Under the pieces are notes generated by a model. The model did no database searches and had not been told where the DNA came from. It worked only from the letters and a program-made list of their open reading frames with translations. Below are positions 57,896-64,000 of a DNA stretch of 64,000 bases, piece after piece. The position numbers and the translations under genes were made by a program. Positions within the stretch are counted from its first letter, which is position 1, and each line of letters starts with the position of its first letter. Origin of the DNA: Maribacter orientalis (GTDB taxonomy: Bacteria > Bacteroidota > Bacteroidia > Flavobacteriales > Flavobacteriaceae); NCBI RefSeq assembly GCF_900109345.1, contig NZ_FNZN01000002.1, forward strand, positions 1 to 64,000. The letters run 5' to 3'.

Positions 57896-58021
57896 AGCCA
57901 AACAGAAATCTCCGAATTCAATAACTTAACGCAACAAATCAGAATTTTAGATTTGTTGTATGAACACAAAGGACTTTCACTTAAAGAGCATGTCATTATC
58001 CAGACACTTTTGGAAGACTAA
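57893..58021 (+). pseudogene. Gene fragment after repeat D
   Basis: A coding-like frame (ASQTEISEFNNLTQQIRI..., ending IIQTLLED then TAA at 58019-58021) of about 42 codons without a start codon. The ATG in repeat D's end (57891) is in another frame and stops after 12 codons. Looks like the 3' remnant of a former cassette gene whose body was deleted. Family not recognised. Confidence 0.4.
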
Positions 58022-58079
58022 CCATATTAAGCATACCTTTAATAATCAGATACTATTAATTTTTAAAAAATAAAATCTT

Positions 58080-58505
58080 ATGAATAAAAATGGCGCAATA
58101 GTATTTATTGAAGACGACATTGACGACCAAGAACTAGTGGCGGAGGTATTTGAAGAACTTGATTATAAAAATGAATTACTTTTTTTTGGAGATGGTGAAT
58201 TAGCATTAGAGCATTTAATAAGCAATCGAATAGAACCCTTCATTGTTTTTTCTGACATTAATATGCCAAAACTCAACGGCTTGGAACTAAGAGAAAAAAT
58301 TCACAACAATGAGGATTTAAGATTAAAGTGCACACCGTATTTGTTTTTTTCTACAAGTTCTGAACAGCAGCATGTAATTGATGCATATTCAAAATCAATC
58401 CAAGGTTTTTTTGTTAAACCCAATAGTTATTCTGACTTAAAAAACACTTTAAAAATTATAATTGATTATTGGAAAGAATGTGTTTCTCCAGATTATGTAA
58501 AGTAG
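58080..58505 (+). CDS. Single-domain response regulator
   Basis: 141 residues consisting of a receiver domain only. Acidic pocket at EDDIDD (about 11-16), phospho-acceptor Asp in FSDINMPK (about 60), Thr/Ser in FFSTSS (about 95), Lys in FVKPNS (about 115). This is the Rcp1-like group that pairs with a bacteriophytochrome or another kinase. No kinase is in the vicinity. It is 59 bp after a gene fragment and 289 bp before repeat E. Confidence 0.88.
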   Translation: MNKNGAIVFIEDDIDDQELVAEVFEELDYKNELLFFGDGELALEHLISNRIEPFIVFSDINMPKLNGLELREKIHNNEDLRLKCTPYLFFSTSSEQQHVIDAYSKSIQGFFVKPNSYSDLKNTLKIIIDYWKECVSPDYVK

Positions 58506-58793
58506 TCAGAATCGAAAATCCAAAGGAATTACGACTGAAATGTAGTTGCGGAATTGAAACCGAAATAAAAAACACAGCGAAATTTTTTGCTGAATATCTC
58601 ATCCGAAGTCCCTTCAACAAATCGAAAATTTAGCTTTCACCAAGTTTCGGCTGAATAACAGGAATGACAAACATTACGGCTGAACTGTGCGCTGAAAGGA
58701 TTTGAAAAGGTCAGTTCATTATATCTAACATTGTGAAAACCAAAAAAGTTTAGGTTGAAAAAAATGGAATTTACTGAGAATCAAACTTAAGAA
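58506..58793 (+). other. Non-coding stretch with probable gene remnants
   Basis: No ORF of note. The sequence contains coding-like pieces in several frames (for example around 58520-58700), so it may hold a decayed cassette gene between the response regulator and repeat E. I see no motif that identifies it. Confidence 0.3.
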
Positions 58794-58940
58794 GAACTGA
58801 GGCATTTAAGATAGTTAATATAGGCTTCCCAAGAGGTCTGTATATATTGGAAAAGTCTCCAAATTGAAAAGGTAAAACAAAAATTCAGCTCTGTTTTAAT
58901 TCGAAAAGTTAGTGCCTTTTTACATACTACTTATAATATT
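58794..58940 (+). repeat. Cassette-boundary palindromic repeat, copy E (degenerate)
   Basis: Shares GAACTGAGG with the left end of D, then AAAAGTCTCCAAATT, CAGCTCTGTTTTAAT, CGAAAAGTTAGTGCC and TTTTTACATACTAC, all aligned with the other copies. The inner GCCAAA/TTTGGC hairpin is lost and the copy is about 50 bp shorter. Probably a dying copy marking the right end of the array. Confidence 0.65.
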
Positions 58941-59399
58941 GAAAACATATGTGTGGTAGATGATAGTTATCATTGATTACCTCTTACAACATTAATATAA
59001 TTATCTATTAATTTTTCTTTAGGAACCCCTTACCAAATGCACTCAGTGGGTTTTCTATTCTAAACCATTATTTTGACCAGAGCGATATTTAATATCCGCT
59101 TTTTTCTTTATTTTAAGTTTTTACTTTATAACTATCACTTTATACTTCTGGGCGTTCAACCATAAACGTAATGCAAATAGCAGCCAAATGGCTGCTATTT
59201 ATAGTTAAAAAAGAAAAAAGGCACTAAATAGTGTATATGTAACCTTAGTCTTAATAGAAATCGACAAAATTACAAGCCTACCACATACATAAAAATATGG
59301 CTTCTACTGTTTCCCAAAAAAAACTTCCCTTAAAGAATTCTAAGAAATGGATTTGGGAACCTACCCCTGACTTTTACTAGTTTTGATAACCTAATATTC
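58941..59399. other. Gene-free stretch with one strong hairpin
   Basis: No gene seen. At 59175-59200 AAATAGCAGCCA and TGGCTGCTATTT form a perfect 12-bp stem, probably a transcription terminator at the right end of the cassette region or for the minus-strand gene at 59400. The rest is AT-rich and featureless. Confidence 0.5.
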
Positions 59400-59882
59400 T
59401 TAAAACCTATATCGTATCCCTAATGCAATATCCAGTCCCAAATCGTCACGATAATTATCGTTGAACGCCAATTCTGGTCTAAAATCCAACGAAAATTGTA
59501 AAGGCACATTTAAATTATATTCAATGCCAATATCCCCTGCTAATAAAGCAAATGACCCATCATTAAAATTATCTTTAGAACGGTTATTAAAAGAACCTAT
59601 TCCTCCTCCAAGACCAACATACCAATTAAAATGGTTTTCCAATGGCATAACCCATTGATGGAGTCCAACTAATTTATATGCCTCTATATCATTTGAATCT
59701 CTCCATCCCAAATCCAATTCCAAACGTGTTTTGGAGCTTAGACGTGGTTGATATGAGATTTCGCCTCCAAATCCGTCATTATCTCCTAATCTAAGCCCTA
59801 ATGCATTTTTTGAGATATCCTGGGCATTGATAGTAAAACCTATTGCTAATGCTATTACGGCTGTCATTATTGATCTTTTCAT
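59400..59882 (-). CDS. Small outer-membrane beta-barrel protein
   Basis: 160 residues with signal peptide about 1-20 (GFTINAQ). The mature protein alternates aromatic and polar residues in strands, has Gly-rich turns, and ends LGIRYRF, an aromatic terminus typical of OmpA-like or OmpW-like small barrels. Function unknown. The gene lies alone; no operon partner. Confidence 0.72.
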   Translation of the reverse strand: MKRSIMTAVIALAIGFTINAQDISKNALGLRLGDNDGFGGEISYQPRLSSKTRLELDLGWRDSNDIEAYKLVGLHQWVMPLENHFNWYVGLGGGIGSFNNRSKDNFNDGSFALLAGDIGIEYNLNVPLQFSLDFRPELAFNDNYRDDLGLDIALGIRYRF

Positions 59883-60288
59883 GTTTTTTAATTATTTAAG
59901 TTGATTTTAATTAATATTATTTTTGTGAGACTGAAACAGTTAGAGTTGTCCAAAATGAAAGAGTGTGAAAAGCTCTTCTAATTCAAATAGATTACCATAC
60001 TTGAGGCCTATATTTGACCAATTATTGTTTCCCTACTTTCATTTTAAATTGATTTATATTTTTAATTTGGTTAATCTCATTTTTTAAATAAAACCAGCAG
60101 CAATATGACCGCCAGGTAGCCAATAAAAAAAGTGAAACATTTTCGCATAAGGAGTATGTATTAATAATAATTGAGGCTTTTTTATTGATTTGTTTTGGAT
60201 GTTTCCAAAACAAAATTGGTTAACACCTCATTTTGGAGCTTCCCAAAAAGATGTGCACTATAGTGCTCATGATGTAAAAACTTTAATC
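59883..60288. other. Gene-free stretch
   Basis: I find no convincing gene. A 63-codon minus-strand frame (60022-60213) has no ribosome-binding site, unusual residue composition and no family resemblance. No repeats or hairpins of note. Confidence 0.4.
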
Positions 60289-60450
60289 TTACACCTTATC
60301 AATTTGTTTACCACTCTTTAAATCAAGTAGGACTGTTTTTAGGTCTTTGGCAAATTCCTTCTCCTTTAAAGTTATGGAGCTACCGTTATAATATATTGGT
60401 CTAAGAAAAGCCATTGTATAATTCAAAATTTCAAAAAAATCTTTTTTCAT
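60289..60450 (-). CDS. 53-residue hypothetical protein
   Basis: ATG at 60450 (MKKDFFEILNYTMAFL), TAA at 60289-60291. Balanced amino acid composition with a charged C-terminal half (TLKEKEFAKDLKTVLLDLKSGKQIDKV region). Plausible small cytoplasmic protein, but the family is not known to me. It stands alone. Confidence 0.4.
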   Translation of the reverse strand: MKKDFFEILNYTMAFLRPIYYNGSSITLKEKEFAKDLKTVLLDLKSGKQIDKV

Positions 60451-60972
60451 TATTATCACAAGTGTCACTTAATTAGGAAACTGCATATCTAAATATAACA
60501 GCAGTCAAAAGTGCGATATGATATCAATGGAATTACTATATAACTATTTTTAAAAATTACATAAATCACATCTTTTTATATTATTTATTCACTTTCCTGA
60601 TTTGGAGCTAAAACTTAAATAAAACAAACTCTTCTTCTTTTAAAATTCCTGTAGTCCTTTATGGTTTCTTACAAATACCTTTAGATTTGGCCCTATTAAA
60701 GGTTTAAAACATGCTTCAAGTTTGTTGACGAAATTATGTAAGAGGTTATATTTTATATAGAGCCCTTTTTCGATAAAAATAACGTACCTTAAAAAGGAAT
60801 GATAAGGGTTAAAAAATCTTTCAAACCAGTATCATGTTTTTTATTCCTATGATGTACTTTCCATCAAAAAACTTTACATCCCTTTGTTTTTTGATTAGGA
60901 ACAAGAGTAATTTACATCACATTTTTTTAGACAACGTTCCATTTGCTTGCGGACAATTAATATTAAACCCCA
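60451..60972. other. Gene-free stretch upstream of the AraC gene
   Basis: About 520 bp with no ORF I can support on either strand. Probably contains the regulatory region of the AraC-type gene at 60973, but no clear promoter consensus stands out. Confidence 0.4.
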
Positions 60973-61533
60973 ATGATTATATATGTAAAATACATGGTGA
61001 GTTTACGCTGTAAAATGGTCGTAAAGCAAGAACTTCAAAACCTTGGCTTACATTGTATAAATATAGAACTCGGGAAAATCGAAATTCTTGAAAAAATCAC
61101 TGATGCCCAAAAAGAAAAACTAGGTGAAAAACTAATATCCTATGGACTTGAGTTGCTAGATGATAAGCGGAAGATTTTGATTGAAAAAATCAAATCAGTG
61201 ATTATCGAAATGGTGCATTATTCGGATGAAATACACAAGGTCAACTTTTCTGAACATATAAGCGAAAAATTGAGTTATGACTATACCTATTTGGCAAATA
61301 TCTTTTCCGAAGTTAAAGGAGTTACTATTCAGCAATATATCATTTTACATAAGATAGAAAGGGTAAAGGAACTGTTACTCTATGACGAGTTGAGTCTAAA
61401 GGAAATATCATATCTGCTAAACTATAGCAGCATTGCCCATTTATCTTCGCAGTTTAAAAAAGTTACAGGGCTTACCCCATCGTATTTTAAAAAACTAAAA
61501 GAAAAACGCTTTGTTAACCTAGAGGATTTGTAA
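60973..61533 (+). CDS. AraC-family regulator with ferredoxin-like N-terminus
   Basis: 186 residues. The N-terminal part (about 1-75: YMVSLRCKMVVKQELQNLGL, GLELLDDKRKILIEKIKSVI) looks like a heavy-metal-associated ferredoxin-like fold without the CxxC metal site. The C-terminal AraC HTH pair is about 95-180 (YDYTYLANIFSEVKGVTIQQY, LSLKEISYLLNYSSIAHLSSQFKKVTGLTPSYFK). A recognisable small flavobacterial AraC group; targets unknown. Ends at a perfect hairpin terminator. Confidence 0.88.
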   Translation: MIIYVKYMVSLRCKMVVKQELQNLGLHCINIELGKIEILEKITDAQKEKLGEKLISYGLELLDDKRKILIEKIKSVIIEMVHYSDEIHKVNFSEHISEKLSYDYTYLANIFSEVKGVTIQQYIILHKIERVKELLLYDELSLKEISYLLNYSSIAHLSSQFKKVTGLTPSYFKKLKEKRFVNLEDL

Positions 61534-61541
61534 TGCCTAGT

Positions 61542-61587
61542 AACATTATATCTAAAATCAATCTTGATTTTAGATATAATGTTTTTA
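61542..61587 (+). terminator. Intrinsic terminator of the AraC gene
   Basis: AACATTATATCTAAAATCA (61542-61560) and TGATTTTAGATATAATGTT (61565-61583): a perfect 19-bp stem with a 4-nt loop and T-run. Confidence 0.9.
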
Positions 61588-61782
61588 AAAGCGGAATTCT
61601 TCCTTCATCTTCCTAATCCTATAAATCCAAATCAGCCAGATTATTTTAAAAACCGAGCCAAAACAGAACTTTCAAAACGTGGTATTCCGAAGGCAGGCTA
61701 CAGGTACAGACTAGTTCTCAAGATTATAAATTTTTATGGTAAAATGTACTCTGAAAAAATTGAAACATTTTTAAACAATTGA
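61588..61782 (+). pseudogene. Possible gene fragment
   Basis: An open frame (ends FYGKMYSEKIETFLNN) whose only upstream ATGs (61564 and 61579) lie inside the terminator hairpin, so the apparent start is not credible. The internal sequence KTELSKRGIPKAGYRYR is coding-like. Most likely the 3' end of a lost gene; could also be chance. Confidence 0.25.
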
Positions 61783-61942
61783 AACTTATGTGCTTTAATA
61801 GCTAAAATTTAATATTTCAGTTTATAATAGAAATCGTGAATTTTAACCTTCTCAAACAATTTAGGCTATCATTGATTATTATTCTATAGCTTCAATAAAC
61901 TTCTGTTGCAATGGGTAATCTTTTACTAAAAGCAACTTCTTT

Positions 61943-62041
61943 TTATTTTGCTTTTTTCAATCTCTTTTCTTCTTTCTTTTCCTTAGCGGTTTTTACCGGT
62001 GCTTTTTTGACATTCTTCTTTGAGTCTTGACTTTTTGCCAT
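61943..62041 (-). CDS. 32-residue Lys/Ala-rich peptide
   Basis: ATG at 62041, TAA at 61943-61945. It begins MAKSQDSKK and ends EEKRLKKAK; half the residues are Lys. Similar MAKSQ-starting basic peptides are common in flavobacteria, often near cold-shock genes. A nucleic-acid-binding or charge-shield role is conceivable; unproven. Confidence 0.55.
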   Translation of the reverse strand: MAKSQDSKKNVKKAPVKTAKEKKEEKRLKKAK

Positions 62042-62680
62042 AGTATTATTTATTAATAGTTTAATTATTTTTTCGCGTATTTACTATCAATCTTTTAATT
62101 TTAATTTATTCTAAGATTTTCAAAATTTCATAACCACCTAACCTTATTGAAAAACATCAATTCCATTATAAAAGAATAAATTTGTAACTCTAAATTCTGT
62201 TCATTGGTACCCAGAAGACATACCTCAAAATCATACTTATTTGTTCAATTTAGAGTTAAAGTACAAACTATTTAATTGGCACTTTAAATTAAACGCTATT
62301 AACTGAAAGAACAGAAACATCTATTTTTATTTTATGGGCATTTATTGCGGATTATTATACTAACCAAGAAACACTAAAATAGTTGGAGTATTACAAATTT
62401 TCACCCCTACCCCTAAAAAATACTAACACTCTTATCGAATACTGACGAAAAAAATCAGAAACATCTTAAGCTATTTAGACGAAAAAAGTTTTACAAATAA
62501 CCCTATCATTATCTTTCCATTCAAGAAAGGAGAGTCATTTGAAGAATGTGCTTTTACGCTCTAGTCAAATTTCAAATACTAAACGTTAAGTAAAGATGCA
62601 ACACTCATAACTGCTGAAACTATCTAAATTGGTGGTGTCAAGCTTTAGGAGGCTAAAACAAAAATATTACATAAGTATTG
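62042..62680. other. Gene-free stretch with decayed coding traces
   Basis: No intact gene in about 640 bp. Short coding-like pieces in the plus frames (around 62320-62390 and 62500-62565, for example IIIFPFKKGESFEECAFTL) end in stops. Looks like the remnants of at least one lost gene. Confidence 0.35.
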
Positions 62681-62717
62681 AAAAAAGCGTTATTGTAAAT
62701 TACACTAACGCTTTTTT
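62681..62717 (-). terminator. Intrinsic terminator of the lacI-type gene
   Basis: AAAAAAGCGTTA (62681-62692) and TAACGCTTTTTT (62706-62717). On the minus strand the stem is followed by T, immediately at the end of the repressor gene. Confidence 0.88.
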
Positions 62718-63732
62718 ATTCAGAAGAACTTCTAATAATCAATTCTGAATCTAAAATTATTTTATTCAAAGATTGAACAACAATATCCTTTTCTATATAG
62801 CCTAAAAAAGTTTCCGCAGCCAATCTACCAATTTGCTCACTATGTTGACTAACACTGGTAATGGAAGGTGTAACCAGTGAAGTGAACGGTTCATTACCAA
62901 AACCTACCAATTTAATATCCTCCGGTACCTTTATATTTTTTTCCTTCAAAACTTGAAGTGCTCCTAAAGCAGCATAATCACTTGCTACATAAACAGCATC
63001 AGGTCTATTTTCCAATGCCAATAATTTTTCCATCTGGCGCCTACCATCTTCTAAAGTCAGACTACTTTCAATCAATAATTCATCATCATGTGGCAAGTCG
63101 TGCTTTTTTATCGCATCAACATAACCGCGTATCCTGTTATTAAAAATTCGTGTTCTTCTATATCCACCAATATGTGCAATACGTTTACATCCTTTAGACA
63201 CTAAATGTTCAATAATCATATGGCTGCTATCATAGTCATTAATACCTACATAATCGACATTTAAATTGTTCTCTCCCCTATCAAAAAGAATTAAAGGAAT
63301 TCCATTGGATTTTATTTTTTCATAATATGATAAATCGACCGTTTCATTGGCCATTGAAGCTATGATACCATCTACTTGTGTATATAACAGCGTATCAATA
63401 TTTTTACACTCCTTTTCAAAAGACTCATTAGATTGGGTAATAATAATATTATACCCAGCTTTGTTAAGTACCTCTTCCATATTTTCAACTACAGAAGAAA
63501 AAAAACTGCTATTAGTTCTAGGTACTATTACGCCCACCAAATTACTTTTCCCTTTTCTAAGCGCACTTGCCAAATGATTAGGCTGATAGTTCAATTCCTT
63601 GGCCACTTGCTTAACCGCTTTTTTTGTTTTTACGCTTATGCGCGTGTCATCGTTCAAAGCTTTGGAAACCGCTGCGGTAGAAATACTTAAAACATTGGCT
63701 ATGTCTTTTAAAGTTGTTCTTTTTATATTCAA
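62716..63732 (-). CDS. LacI-family repressor
   Basis: 338 residues. N-terminal HTH (TTLKDIANVLSISTAAVSKALND, about 6-28) and hinge (PNHLASALRKGKSNLVGVIVP, about 51-71), then a periplasmic-binding-like sugar domain to the end. It is divergent from a KdgK-type sugar kinase, with two operators between them, and its own -7 element overlaps one. This suggests control of uronate or ketodeoxygluconate use and autoregulation. Confidence 0.93.
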   Translation of the reverse strand: MNIKRTTLKDIANVLSISTAAVSKALNDDTRISVKTKKAVKQVAKELNYQPNHLASALRKGKSNLVGVIVPRTNSSFFSSVVENMEEVLNKAGYNIIITQSNESFEKECKNIDTLLYTQVDGIIASMANETVDLSYYEKIKSNGIPLILFDRGENNLNVDYVGINDYDSSHMIIEHLVSKGCKRIAHIGGYRRTRIFNNRIRGYVDAIKKHDLPHDDELLIESSLTLEDGRRQMEKLLALENRPDAVYVASDYAALGALQVLKEKNIKVPEDIKLVGFGNEPFTSLVTPSITSVSQHSEQIGRLAAETFLGYIEKDIVVQSLNKIILDSELIIRSSSE

Positions 63733-63747
63733 CTTCTTTATATATAT

Positions 63748-63767
63748 TTGTTTAATCGATTAACCAA
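63748..63767. promoter_or_regulatory. LacI operator O1
   Basis: TTGTTTAATCGATTAACCAA, a near-palindrome centred on TTAATCGATTAA. It is the exact reverse complement of the second site at 63827-63846. It covers the -7 region and start site of the repressor gene's own promoter. Confidence 0.8.
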
Positions 63768-63794
63768 AAGTAAGGCTTTAATTCCCGTAATCAA
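63765..63794 (-). promoter_or_regulatory. Promoter of the lacI-type gene
   Basis: On the minus strand TTG (63792-63794), 19-bp spacer, TACTTTTG (63765-63772). The operator overlaps the -7 element by 3 bp and spans the predicted start. Confidence 0.72.
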
Positions 63795-63826
63795 AAAATG
63801 TCTTTTTTGGTTATTTTTTATGATAA

Positions 63827-63846
63827 TTGGTTAATCGATTAAACAA
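63827..63846. promoter_or_regulatory. LacI operator O2
   Basis: TTGGTTAATCGATTAAACAA, mirror image of O1, 79 bp centre to centre. It lies 36-55 bp upstream of the kinase ATG. The pair could support looping. Confidence 0.8.
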
Positions 63847-63881
63847 CAATATTTTATTACATTTCAAACTTAATAGTCAAC

Positions 63882-64000
63882 ATGAAAAAAGTAGTAACAT
63901 TCGGTGAAATTATGCTTCGTTTAGCACCACAAGGATTTTTAAGATTTTCACAAGCCAATAGTTTTGATGTAGTTTACGGAGGAGGAGAATCTAACGTAGC
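63882..64000 (+). CDS. Sugar kinase, 2-keto-3-deoxygluconate kinase type (partial)
   Basis: First 39 residues and part of the next codon only; runs off the window. Begins MKKVVTFGEIMLRLAP and continues FDVVYGGGESNVA, the N-terminal signature of PfkB-family KDG kinases (GE-ML-R, then GG-x-NVA). Would phosphorylate 2-keto-3-deoxygluconate in the alginate or pectin uronate pathway. Placed next to a LacI repressor with operators upstream. Confidence 0.85.
   Translation, partial: MKKVVTFGEIMLRLAPQGFLRFSQANSFDVVYGGGESNV

Noticed and set aside
53481..58940. Repeats as classical integron attC sites
   Set aside because: The right ends (GTTATAC, GTTATAT, GTTGTGC) do not fit the R' consensus GTTRRRY, the elements are longer than usual, and no IntI gene is visible. 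I kept 'attC-like' as a hypothesis only.
53481..58940. Repeats as a CRISPR array
   Set aside because: Units are about 150-205 bp, palindromic and diverged, with whole genes between them; no cas genes.
60022..60213. Minus-strand ORF of 63 codons
   Set aside because: No ribosome-binding site, odd composition (many Cys, Trp and Lys), no family resemblance and no partner genes.
61564..61782. ORF of 72 codons starting at 61564
   Set aside because: Its start codon lies inside the perfect terminator hairpin of the AraC gene; only a possible fragment downstream was kept, at low confidence.

Overview
The window reads as a low-GC chromosomal segment of a Flavobacteriaceae member (Bacteroidota), plausibly a marine genus of the Maribacter/Zobellia/Arenibacter kind. 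The genus is inference. Support for the family: Bacteroidota promoters (TTG, about 19 bp, TAnnTTTG), a SusC/SusD pair, many small lipoproteins, a DUF4136 protein, a DUF6090 protein, a zinc-dependent metalloprotease of the DUF4953/DUF5117 type, an aromatic amino acid hydroxylase with a long C-terminal extension, and an AraC-tailed hybrid histidine kinase.

Layout. 1-400: two tandem minus-strand promoters and the leader of an rRNA operon whose 16S gene should lie just off the left edge. 585-6940: putative porin and a SusD/SusC pair (minus). 7148-11042: rnhB, a large lipoprotein and a TapB-like secreted protein. 11109-18933: a TPR/histidine kinase/receiver/AraC hybrid regulator followed by a five-gene secreted and lipoprotein operon ending in an OmpA-domain lipoprotein; this module is largely uncharacterised. 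18959-20591: lipB, a lipoprotein and a Pmp3-like peptide. 20684-30076: membrane-tethered LuxR protein, thioredoxin-like protein, SGNH lipoprotein, lysS, a DASS transporter, a large metalloprotease and small secreted proteins. 30327-31472: a decayed envelope gene. 31829-35919: DoxX-like protein, hemL, glucosaminidase-LysM, an ACC deaminase/D-cysteine desulfhydrase homologue, an HExxH mini-protein and a DUF5522 mini-gene. 35994-41872: DUF4136, Lrp regulator divergent from DUF3291 plus aromatic amino acid hydroxylase, then DUF4230, GSCFA and TPR genes. 42020-52528: housekeeping (alaS, M23 peptidase, MerR, LemA-TPM-TPM, der, era, AGCS symporter), with a frameshifted neuD-like gene wedged between era and der.

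52607-58940 is the most unusual region. An initiator tRNA gene is followed by a tyrosine-integrase remnant that is cut off exactly where a roughly 170-200 bp imperfectly palindromic repeat begins. At least five diverged same-orientation copies of this repeat (A-E) follow. Between them lie single genes, all on the plus strand: a DUF6090 protein, a serine hydrolase, an APC permease, and a gene fragment plus a stand-alone response regulator. For the first three genes the stop codon lies 2-7 bp before the next repeat and the start codon 13-17 bp after the previous one. This is the architecture of gene cassettes bounded by attC-like recombination sites, but the ends are not canonical integron attC boxes and no IntI gene is visible.

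58941-62700 is sparse: a small beta-barrel protein, an AraC regulator, two very small ORFs and long stretches with no recognisable gene. The right edge holds a LacI repressor divergent from a KdgK-type sugar kinase (cut by the window end), with two mirror-image 20-bp operators between them. This points to uronate (alginate or pectin type) catabolism beyond the window.
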